This document shows, in pieces, positions 27,170 through 34,135 of a stretch of DNA of 64,000 nt (its first letter is position 1; every line of letters starts with the position of its first letter). Source of the DNA: Luteitalea pratensis (GTDB taxonomy: Bacteria > Acidobacteriota > Vicinamibacteria > Vicinamibacterales > Vicinamibacteraceae); contig NZ_CP015136.1 of NCBI RefSeq assembly GCF_001618865.1, forward strand, positions 4,065,001 to 4,129,000. The letters are read 5' to 3'. The notes below the pieces were generated by a model. It saw only the letters and a list, made by a program, of their open reading frames with translations, had not been told where the DNA came from and made no database searches. The position numbers were made by a program, and so were the translations under genes.

Positions 27170-27604
27170 ATGCAGGCGGTTGCTTGGTTGCTCGGTGTAG
27201 CAGCGTTTGTGTTGTCGACTTGGTGTCTTGTCTTTGGCCCTGCAGCCTCAGAATTGTTAAGAATCCTCGCTGCGCTGGTGTCTGCGGGGGGGCTATGCCT
27301 TGTTGTGAGCCTTACTCTTCTCGGCGAAGCGGGGAAGCAACACGCCGATCAAGACGACGAGGCGGACGCACGCCGCATTCGCGACTACTTCACGCAGAAT
27401 CCGCAGCACCTTCTTGAGCTGAAACGGCATGTTCAGCGCCGGAAGGCATACCAAGACGAACGTGGCTATTGGCACGCTGACGACTGGTTTCGCGGGCTTG
27501 ATCGGTATATCGAGGAGAAACTTACGTCAGAAATCGCCCGCGCAGCCCAACTCTCCGATGTGCGCCCGGAGACCGATAAGACTCTTGGGTGCGGAAAACA
27601 TTGA
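27170..27604 (+). CDS. Hypothetical membrane-anchored protein
   Basis: A 144-residue protein with two N-terminal membrane segments (AVAWLLGVAAFVLSTWCLVF, LRILAALVSAGGLCLVVSLTLL) followed by a charged soluble part (DYFTQNPQHLLELKRHVQRRKAYQ...). No family recognised. GGAG lies just before the ATG. The gap 26928-27169 upstream holds no gene I can support, and this stretch is less GC-rich than its surroundings. Confidence 0.6.
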   Translation: MQAVAWLLGVAAFVLSTWCLVFGPAASELLRILAALVSAGGLCLVVSLTLLGEAGKQHADQDDEADARRIRDYFTQNPQHLLELKRHVQRRKAYQDERGYWHADDWFRGLDRYIEEKLTSEIARAAQLSDVRPETDKTLGCGKH

Positions 27605-27755
27605 TTCGGCGAGGTATCTGTCAGTCCTTCGGGCTCAGGTCACCGACACCGGGAGTCAAGGACAGTGCATAGCGCCACTGGCCTGGCCGCATCTCAAGCA
27701 GATGCTGGTAGCGGACAACATTACGCCGCGGTGCGCGAAGAATTCAGGCAGGGCA

Positions 27756-28115
27756 CTAACGCCAGCGACGCCGGAGCAGCAGCACACCAGCGACCGCAGT
27801 GCCGAGCAACGGGAGAGTAGCGCCTGGGTCTGACACCGCAACGGCCTTCTGTGATCCTTTTTCGTCACCCGATGCCCCGCACGAGGGGCCTCGCCGGTCG
27901 GGACCACAGCCGCGGTCTGCCCCTTGCCCACCAGTTCGATTTGCGGCTACGGCTCGCGCAGACATAGGAGCCAGACTTACGACGTCTGTAGCTCGACCTG
28001 CGGCGACGAATCCGGTGAAGTTCTCGGCCTTGACCTGGGCGGCTATGGCGGGGGCAGTACTCGCCAGCAAGGCAATGCAGGCAGCCGCAAGTGTCCACTG
28101 GACATCATTCTTCAC
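27756..28115 (-). CDS. Small secreted protein with VPDSG/PEP-CTERM-like tail
   Basis: About 119 residues from the GTG at 28115: a signal peptide (WTLAAACIALLASTAPAIA), a Gly/Arg-rich low-complexity middle with two cysteines, and a C-terminal VSDPGATLPLLGTAVAGVLL stretch ending RRRWR. The tail has the three parts of a protein-sorting signal and most resembles the VPDSG-CTERM variant. The upstream extension of the frame lacks a signal peptide. The 243 bp before it contain no supported gene. Confidence 0.65.
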   Translation of the reverse strand: MKNDVQWTLAAACIALLASTAPAIAAQVKAENFTGFVAAGRATDVVSLAPMSARAVAANRTGGQGADRGCGPDRRGPSCGASGDEKGSQKAVAVSDPGATLPLLGTAVAGVLLLRRRWR

Positions 28116-28358
28116 AGTCTGTCCCCCCGCTTGCCTGAGTCTGCCTTCGCAGCTGCAAGCCTTAGGCCAATCCGCACATCGATCCTTGCCGGGTCCAGGC
28201 AAGCCGGAGATTGGCCCACACGGCCAGAATGTGCCTTTCGTGGGCGACAATTAACAGGCGGATGCCCACTTTCAAGGTGACATGAGCACGTCGCCAGTCC
28301 CCGCACACAATCGCTAGACGGCGCGCGCGGTGAACGCTGATTGGCGTTGGCGTCGCGG

Positions 28359-28778
28359 TCACCGGCGACGTTGCGACACTCTACGGGCCGCCGCAGCCAG
28401 CTCACTGGCGACGCGCTCGTCCACCTCAAACGCCACGGCGAATCCGAGTGGAGGATTGACGTAGGCCACGTGTCCGGCGGCTTCGATGGGACTACCGCCT
28501 GGCACTCGCAGCGTGAGCGTCACGCGCTCGCCCGTGACCGGCGTGGCAATGTCCTCAATGAAGCAGCCGCTGAGACTGAAGTCCGCGACGCGCACGTGGC
28601 GGTGCCCCGAGGTTCCGCTCCAGGTCACTTCGAATGGACCGATAGCGCGGTGCTTGCCGCGACGTTCGGCGGTCATCGGCGCGATTCTGCGCGTCGAACA
28701 CTTCTCGTCTCTCGTCGGCGGGTCAGACAGTGCCGGCGCCTCGCCCACCTGCCCGCCGGCGGCTCTTTTAGACGTCAT
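28359..28778 (-). CDS. PilZ-domain protein
   Basis: About 139 residues. The C-terminal 105 residues form a PilZ domain: RRGKHRAIGPFEVTW, VRVADFSLSGCFIED and the strand pair GHVAYVNPPLGFAVAFEV. PilZ domains bind cyclic di-GMP through RxxxR and (D/N)xSxxG motifs; here RRGKHR and DFSLSG fit. The ATG at 28778 overlaps the end of the upstream gene by 11 bases; a later ATG at 28676 is possible. Last gene of a three-gene leftward operon. Confidence 0.78.
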   Translation of the reverse strand: MTSKRAAGGQVGEAPALSDPPTRDEKCSTRRIAPMTAERRGKHRAIGPFEVTWSGTSGHRHVRVADFSLSGCFIEDIATPVTGERVTLTLRVPGGSPIEAAGHVAYVNPPLGFAVAFEVDERVASELAAAARRVSQRRR

Positions 28779-29052
28779 GGTCGTCGACCGTGGCGTCCAG
28801 CGGGGTGTACAGCCCGTCAACGCAGCGGTAGCCGCGGGTGCTGGACGCTGCGGCCATCAGTCGGGCCTCGTCTTCGAAGCGGGGGCCGGCCTCCACGACA
28901 GACTCGAAGGTGACCCGAATCACCCTCTGGGTGGCATTATCCGAGAGCCGGATCAGGGCGAGACGCGAATTGCCGGACAGACGTTGCCGCTGGTAGAGGA
29001 CGACGTAGTCTCCGGGGCCAGGCGCAAGGGGAGATGTCGCGTCGCTCATCAT
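28768..29052 (-). CDS. Hypothetical protein in PilZ operon
   Basis: A 94-residue protein, beta-rich and acidic at the C-terminus (GLYTPLDATVDDHDV). No family recognised. The start overlaps the stop of the upstream HTH gene as ATGA and its end overlaps the PilZ gene, so the three are translationally coupled. Confidence 0.6.
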   Translation of the reverse strand: MMSDATSPLAPGPGDYVVLYQRQRLSGNSRLALIRLSDNATQRVIRVTFESVVEAGPRFEDEARLMAAASSTRGYRCVDGLYTPLDATVDDHDV

Positions 29053-29273
29053 CGGCCGCCGTCGGTCTTCGAGGGAAAGGGTTGTCGCCTTGGGCCGCGC
29101 GACGGCAGGTCGTCTTGCAGCGAGAGGCTTTCATGCGCGGCCTTGGTGCGAACGGCCTCCACAGTGCGTCCCAGCGTGCCGGCGATCGCGGTTAGCGGTT
29201 CCTTGCGCTGCGCCAGTCGGCGCAGCAACGCAAGTTCGTCGGCGGTCCATCTACGGCTCTTGCTGTCCGACAT
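29049..29273 (-). CDS. SANT/Myb-like helix-turn-helix protein
   Basis: A 74-residue protein with RRWTADELALLRRLAQRKEPLTAIAGTLGRTVEAVRTKAAHE, the pattern of the small Myb/SANT-like DNA-binding domains found in phages and alpha-proteobacterial GcrA-type proteins. It begins the PilZ operon and may regulate it. The basic tail would fit DNA contact. Confidence 0.68.
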   Translation of the reverse strand: MSDSKSRRWTADELALLRRLAQRKEPLTAIAGTLGRTVEAVRTKAAHESLSLQDDLPSRGPRRQPFPSKTDGGR

Positions 29274-29734
29274 CGCATTCGCAACTCTTCACAAGCCCGC
29301 ACGCCAGTGGGCCAGGGAGGCTCTGGCGGCATGATCGGCAGGTCCGCCCAAATCATGAGAGCGACGCCTTGACGCGGGAGTTTGTGAGCAGCCCGGCTCG
29401 AATGCACTGGACGGGCACAGCGGTCGGGACACGCGGGGGCATGTCCCGACCTAACAGCAGGCCGCGCGGGAGGTACCAACACGGGCTGTCACATCACTGA
29501 CAGGGCACGCTTAGATGTACCCCGCATACCTAATCGGCTTCATGAAGCGGCACGTGAATGGCGCAGGTCGTCTGCTCGACGCGGATTGACTTGCACCACC
29601 AAAACGAGGTTCACCGCGGCCGGGTGTCGTAGGTCCCGCCGGAGGATTCCGGGCATGCCTTCGGCCGTGCAGAGGCACCGCGGTGAAGAAACGGGCTCAG
29701 ACCCGCAAGGGCCAGGCCCGGAGTTCCTGAAGGG
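29274..29734. other. Gap between the PilZ operon and the terminase gene
   Basis: No frame with protein character, tRNA or clear repeat was seen in these 461 bp. It holds the promoter region of the leftward operon and the terminase 3' flank. Confidence 0.4.
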
Positions 29735-31144
29735 TCATACCCAGTCCATCAGTGCGTCCACCCGAACGAACGCACAGACCGGGCCGCCACGGTGCTGCTC
29801 GAGCCCGCACACGACGCCCGCAACGACATTGGCCAAGTCATCATGCCCACCGGGCGGGTGGTTGATGGTGTCGCGGCCGACCGCACTGGTGCGGCGTTCC
29901 AAGGCCGTGAGCTGGAGCGCCAACCGCTCGTCGCGGAGCAAGCGCACCCGTCCAGAGGTCAGGACCGGCAGCAATCCCAGGTACAACTCGGAGCGGTTCT
30001 GCTCGGCGATGCGGTAACGAATCCCGCGCCGATCAAACGGCTGGCGCGCCCACTCGCCGGCAAACCGGTCGCCGAACACCGTCGTGATGCGGTACTCGCG
30101 CAGATGCCGCACGAATCGGTCGACCGCCTCCTCGGGACTAAACGGAGGTCGAATCTCTACCAGCAAGTCAGTGACATGCGTACTCACGTCACGCACCCGC
30201 TCGGTGTGGGCGATCGCCAGTGTCATCGAGTCCTGGCCAGAGCCGCCGGCCGGGTCAACGAAGGCGCGATAGGCGTGCCGGCTGTCGTACGGACGGACGG
30301 TCACGTCATAGGTGCACGCCTCGACGATCTCACGCGAGACGTAGCCCTCGAGGTCGGAGCGGAACTCGCCGAGGTATTCGCTGCGGGCCGACGCCTCGTC
30401 CCGGTGCATCGCCATCGAGATCGTGCGTTCACTCACGGTGGGGTTCATTAAGCGCGTGGGGCTGCGCCACACAAGGCACGGGGCGTCCGCCTTGCCGTAG
30501 TACTTATCGAACAGCCGGTAGACCTCCCCGCGCTTCGCGTACGGGCTCGACAAAAGGACGAGCATCGCATCGGGGACTGTGGCCATCGCGGGCCTGAGCG
30601 CCGATAGAATCTCGTGATCCGGGTTCGCAGAATCGTCCGATCTGAAAAAGGCCAGTTCATCGACGCACGCGCCTACGCAGGTGAAGCCGCGGATGGATCG
30701 GAAATTGTTGGCGTGCACCTCCAGCCGGACGCCCGACGAGAACGTTATGGACTCCTTGGTCTCGCTGACGATGGTCGCCGCGAGCACTGGGACGGCGCGC
30801 AGTAGTCCGCGCACATACCGCAACAGCACCCTTGCCTGGCGACGGTCAGCCGCGATGCACATGAAGACCGGGTCCGTACCGGCGGGGAGGTGGTACTGCT
30901 TGAAGACGCAGCGATCGATCGCAATCGCCGCCGTCGCGAACGTCTTCCCTGACCGGCGGCCCATCACGCCGAGCACCTCGGGGGCCGCTGCGGTGGGCCA
31001 GGTCTGCCGCCCCGTGCACGCTTGAAACACCTCGAGCGAGTCCGCGTACGGGGTCGGCAGGCCGTGCACCGCCGCAACGAAGGTGTGCCAACTGCGGAAG
31101 GACTCGCCGCCGAGGTGCGGACCGAGGAGTTCCTCAGCCCGCAT
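29735..31144 (-). CDS. Phage-type terminase large subunit (TerL)
   Basis: 469 residues from the ATG at 31144 (a GTG at 31183 is possible). The ATPase part has Walker A GVMGRRSGKT (near residue 65) and Walker B CVDELAFF (near residue 155), followed by LLSSPYAKRGEVY, which fits the coupling motif. The nuclease part shows FVDPAGGSGQDS, GDRFAGEWARQPF and the metal-binding HDDLANV near the end. Large terminases cut concatemeric DNA and drive it into procapsids. No capsid or portal gene lies in the element, so it would have to load helper-phage particles or have another use. An inactivated copy lies in element B. Confidence 0.88.
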   Translation of the reverse strand: MRAEELLGPHLGGESFRSWHTFVAAVHGLPTPYADSLEVFQACTGRQTWPTAAAPEVLGVMGRRSGKTFATAAIAIDRCVFKQYHLPAGTDPVFMCIAADRRQARVLLRYVRGLLRAVPVLAATIVSETKESITFSSGVRLEVHANNFRSIRGFTCVGACVDELAFFRSDDSANPDHEILSALRPAMATVPDAMLVLLSSPYAKRGEVYRLFDKYYGKADAPCLVWRSPTRLMNPTVSERTISMAMHRDEASARSEYLGEFRSDLEGYVSREIVEACTYDVTVRPYDSRHAYRAFVDPAGGSGQDSMTLAIAHTERVRDVSTHVTDLLVEIRPPFSPEEAVDRFVRHLREYRITTVFGDRFAGEWARQPFDRRGIRYRIAEQNRSELYLGLLPVLTSGRVRLLRDERLALQLTALERRTSAVGRDTINHPPGGHDDLANVVAGVVCGLEQHRGGPVCAFVRVDALMDWV

Positions 31145-31184
31145 CACGTCCAGCGCCGTCACGGTGGTGGATGCGTTGACCACG

Positions 31185-31298
31185 CTAGGCCACCACCGAC
31201 GTCTTCTGCGACCGCGACAGCCGCCGCACAATCGCGTCTTCGACCGCTTCTGCGATTGCTTTCTGCACCATCGTCGGACCGCTGCGTCGCTTCGCCAT
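31185..31298 (-). CDS. Small basic protein upstream of terminase
   Basis: A 37-residue frame (MAKRRSGPTMVQKAIAEAVE...) predicted to be one basic amphipathic helix. It lies two bases after the stop of the 366-residue gene and directly before the terminase, in the same direction. The compact spacing supports a real gene; no family is recognised. Confidence 0.5.
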   Translation of the reverse strand: MAKRRSGPTMVQKAIAEAVEDAIVRRLSRSQKTSVVA

Positions 31299-31300
31299 GA

Positions 31301-32401
31301 CTAGGTCTTCGCCTTCTTCAGGACTGGCGCCCAGGCCTTCGACGTCGCCGTGCGGAGACGCGCGCGCTGATCCGCATCCCGCTGTGCGCTCTCCAGCCCG
31401 AACACACCCGACGGCGCGAAGCCGTGCTTCATGGCGTTCTGCAACAAGACGGTCGCTTTCGCAACCTGCGCATGCATGACATCGATCAGCGCCCGTTCGG
31501 CGGCATGCGCTTGACGGATGGACGCCGGCACGCGCGCGGTTCGGATGTCGTCGACCCGCTGGCGCAATGCGGACGGCAACACATCCGCCGGCAGCGGCGT
31601 CGGCAGCGACCCGTCGAGTACGAGGTCGAGCAAGAAATCAGCCCGACGCTTCAATGCTCCCGACGTGCCCGATTCCGCGTACCGCAGGAGCAGCGCGACC
31701 GACGTGTCGCGGGGAATCTCGGTGGCCGCCGTCTGCTCGTCAATCGAGGAACGGATCGCCGTCATGTCCTGACGCAGCGCACGCAGTTCGACAAGCTGAC
31801 GGCCTACGAGCTGGTCCGTCGAGTGCAGTAATGACTTCGGATCCAGCGCGCGCTGCTCGTCGGCGGTGAGAGCCGGTACCGCGTTGATGGCGTAGGCGTC
31901 CGGTACGCTGCGGCTGGTCTGTACGGCGCGCGCGTGGGCCTCGGCGATGGCCGTATGCGCTTCCTGCAGCGAGCCCACGACAGCCTCGGCAACCGCACGC
32001 TGCTGGTCCTGCCAGGCGCGGTCGATACGCCGTGCGACCTCGCCGTCGACCTCGTCGACCGACATCGCCTTGTTGCGGGGCAGTGTCCGCATGTACTCCG
32101 CGCGCGCCGCCGCGATCCGCTGCTGGCGCGTGACCGGGTCCTGGCCGGTGAACGCGAGTGGCAGCGATTCGAGCACGTCGACCAGGGCATCGAAGCGCGG
32201 GCCGAGCGGGGCGATAGTCTTCGCCATGGTCACGGCCGACGTGTCGCCGAAGACGCGTACGGCGTACTCGGTGTCGACGTCCTCGGCCGGCGTAGCCGCC
32301 TTCAACAGGTCGCTCGACGACAGCGTGGACGGGACTGGCGCGGCGGGCGTAGGAACTGCGGCGACGACGGGAATCGTATCAACGGCCTGCATTAGGCTCA
32401 T
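31301..32401 (-). CDS. Unknown 366-residue helical protein between terminase genes
   Basis: A Pro/Ala-rich N-terminus is followed by long Ala/Arg/Glu-rich helices (EVDGEVARRIDRAWQDQQRAV, AIAEAHARAVQ) and a basic C-terminus (SKAWAPVLKKAKT). No membrane segment, no cysteine-rich part, no catalytic motif known to me. The position in the packaging-gene string suggests a structural, scaffold or packaging accessory role, but nothing in the sequence proves it. Confidence 0.7.
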   Translation of the reverse strand: MSLMQAVDTIPVVAAVPTPAAPVPSTLSSSDLLKAATPAEDVDTEYAVRVFGDTSAVTMAKTIAPLGPRFDALVDVLESLPLAFTGQDPVTRQQRIAAARAEYMRTLPRNKAMSVDEVDGEVARRIDRAWQDQQRAVAEAVVGSLQEAHTAIAEAHARAVQTSRSVPDAYAINAVPALTADEQRALDPKSLLHSTDQLVGRQLVELRALRQDMTAIRSSIDEQTAATEIPRDTSVALLLRYAESGTSGALKRRADFLLDLVLDGSLPTPLPADVLPSALRQRVDDIRTARVPASIRQAHAAERALIDVMHAQVAKATVLLQNAMKHGFAPSGVFGLESAQRDADQRARLRTATSKAWAPVLKKAKT

Positions 32402-32582
32402 GGGTCAGGGCTCCTGCGAATGGTTCAAGTGTTGGTGTGTCTCGTACGACACCGCGTGGTGTCGCTGCCGATGGCGTTGGCCACAACTCCTCAAGTAGTT
32501 CGCCGTGCTCGTCATGCACGAGGAGCGGCCACGTCGGAGGTGGGGCAGGTGTCTCGCGGTCGGGGCGTTCGTGCTTCGTCAC
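32379..32582 (-). CDS. Hypothetical 67-residue protein
   Basis: A short Pro-rich acidic protein (PAPPPTWPLLVHDEHGELLEELW). It overlaps the 366-residue gene by 23 bases and begins four bases after the HTH gene stops, consistent with the compact operon. No family recognised. Confidence 0.45.
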   Translation of the reverse strand: MTKHERPDRETPAPPPTWPLLVHDEHGELLEELWPTPSAATPRGVVRDTPTLEPFAGALTHEPNAGR

Positions 32583-32586
32583 CGGC

Positions 32587-32898
32587 CTACCGTCGGGTCG
32601 TGGTGGACTTCAAAGCTTCGGGCGGGATGTTGCCCTTGCCGTACTGGAGGGCGGCCCGCTCGGCCGGCGTGAACGCGCCGTAGCTACGGACCGCAGGTCC
32701 AGGCGCGATGAGGGAATCCACGTCGACGTCGAGCGTGGCCGCGAGGGCCTCGGCGGCACGGCGGGATGGGCCGCGACGCTGACAGAGGGCGTAGGTCCAC
32801 ACGGTGGTCTCGTCGAGACCGGCGTGGTACGCAATGAGGGCGAGTGCGCGCCCGTCCTTGAGAGCGGCGTCAGCGAGGCCGCGAAGGTGGGTAGCCAT
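32587..32898 (-). CDS. HTH-like small protein
   Basis: 103 residues. LALIAYHAGLDETTVWTYALCQRRGPSRRAAEALAATLDV reads like an XRE-type helix-turn-helix, and YGAFTPAERAALQYGKGNIP follows. The ATG directly follows the TAA of the preceding gene. It may be a regulator of the late genes. Confidence 0.6.
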   Translation of the reverse strand: MATHLRGLADAALKDGRALALIAYHAGLDETTVWTYALCQRRGPSRRAAEALAATLDVDVDSLIAPGPAVRSYGAFTPAERAALQYGKGNIPPEALKSTTTRR

Positions 32899-33123
32899 TT
32901 AATCGATCTCCTGTCGGGTGGGTGGGCGCTGGTGACGCGGCGCGACGAACGTCGGGAAGGCAGCTAGGAGCGCACGAGCGAGGCGATCGCGCTGTGCCAG
33001 TAGGCAGGGCACCATCACTTCGCACACAAGCGCGGAGAACGGCTCGGAGGGCGCGGGCGTGCGCGCGTAGCGCTCGGCTTCCTCGAGCACGTCGGTCAGG
33101 GCAGTCTCGGGTTTGGCGATCAC
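32899..33123 (-). CDS. Hypothetical 74-residue protein
   Basis: A helical protein (ETALTDVLEEAERYARTPAP, LVCEVMVPCLLAQRDRLARALL). The GTG at 33123 overlaps the upstream stop as GTGA, which decides the start; the longer frame upstream is arginine-rich shadow. No family recognised. Confidence 0.55.
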   Translation of the reverse strand: MIAKPETALTDVLEEAERYARTPAPSEPFSALVCEVMVPCLLAQRDRLARALLAAFPTFVAPRHQRPPTRQEID

Positions 33124-33449
33124 GACGTCGGTCCTTCTGTGGGCGGGACGCGCAACACCGTGCCATCGACCTGCGTGATGGCGTCGTATTGCGACAACGT
33201 GACGATCGTGTTGGCACCGTCGTGGACCAGCGCCAGTCCCGCATCCGTCAGCGGGACGCGCACCAGCCCGACGTCGTGACAGCCGCGCCGACGCGTGATG
33301 CGCACCCACGGGTCGAGCGCGTTGGCCATGCCGTCGATCGCCGCCTGATGGTCGTCACCGGACAGCGGGCCAGCCGCCGGCAGTCCGGCTATGGTGTTGG
33401 CGATGGCGTACAAGTCGGTGTCGGTGACGATGCGGCTGGACGCGTTCAT
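33120..33449 (-). CDS. Hypothetical 109-residue protein
   Basis: The protein mixes a helical N-terminal half (DLYAIANTIAGL, DDHQAAIDGMANALDPWVRI) with a beta-rich C-terminal half (LVRVPLTDAGLALVHDGAN, TVLRVPP). The ATG overlaps the upstream stop as ATGA. No family recognised; its coupling to the small-terminase-like gene suggests a shared role. Confidence 0.6.
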   Translation of the reverse strand: MNASSRIVTDTDLYAIANTIAGLPAAGPLSGDDHQAAIDGMANALDPWVRITRRRGCHDVGLVRVPLTDAGLALVHDGANTIVTLSQYDAITQVDGTVLRVPPTEGPTS

Positions 33450-34015
33450 CGTGTCGGCTCCTGTTTGCGGGCAGTGATGCTCGCGATCACGGAGTCGATG
33501 GTGTCGACCGACTTGGGCACGCGGCTCAGACCGATCTGGCCGGCCACGCGGTGGCGGCGATCGATGACCTGAAGCCACAGGGTCGCGGCTGCACGGCATC
33601 GGCCTTTCGACGACAGCAATCCGCCTTCGAGGTGCTGCTCGAGGCCGGCAGCGTACAGACCGAGGCGGACCCAATCGCGAATCAGTCCGGCCTTGGTGAC
33701 GCTCACCTGGGCCTCACCACCAAGGTCGGCGACGATGGCCGCAGCCTGCTCCTGAATCAGCCCGGCGACTGCCTGCTGGCCCGGGAGTAGCCCCGCCTGC
33801 ATGGCGCGGGACCGTCCACCATGGGTTTGCCGGGCTGTGTTGCCCTCGCCGAACCTCTGGCCCACGCCGTTCCCTGGCTGAAAGCGGCCATGGCGATCAC
33901 GTCCAGCCGTCGGGCTTTCCTCGTTCGGCCGTACCAATTCCATCGCCGGTTCGGACTGCGGTTCGGACTGCGCCGCCATAATCGGCGATATCTCGTTAAT
34001 TTCGGCCTGATTCAT
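33446..34015 (-). CDS. Small-terminase-like protein (tentative)
   Basis: 189 residues. The segment DRHGRFQPGNGVGQRFGEGNTARQTHGG has the RFxPGN...GNxxxxxHG pattern common at the start of phage small-terminase and DUF5681-type proteins. It is followed by a helical region (LIQEQAAAIVADLGG, LIRDWVRLGLYAAGLEQHL) and a short tail. Small terminases recognise the packaging site. First gene after the primase in the leftward string. Confidence 0.5.
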   Translation of the reverse strand: MNQAEINEISPIMAAQSEPQSEPAMELVRPNEESPTAGRDRHGRFQPGNGVGQRFGEGNTARQTHGGRSRAMQAGLLPGQQAVAGLIQEQAAAIVADLGGEAQVSVTKAGLIRDWVRLGLYAAGLEQHLEGGLLSSKGRCRAAATLWLQVIDRRHRVAGQIGLSRVPKSVDTIDSVIASITARKQEPTR

Positions 34016-34135
34016 ACGGCACCACTAAGACGGCTGGTCTTGTCGGCCACCAATCGCGGGTAACGACGATCGCGGTCGTACGAACCTGACGTGATTGCCA
34101 TGGGGTTGAGTGCGTGGGGCTCAACAAAGGCGTCT

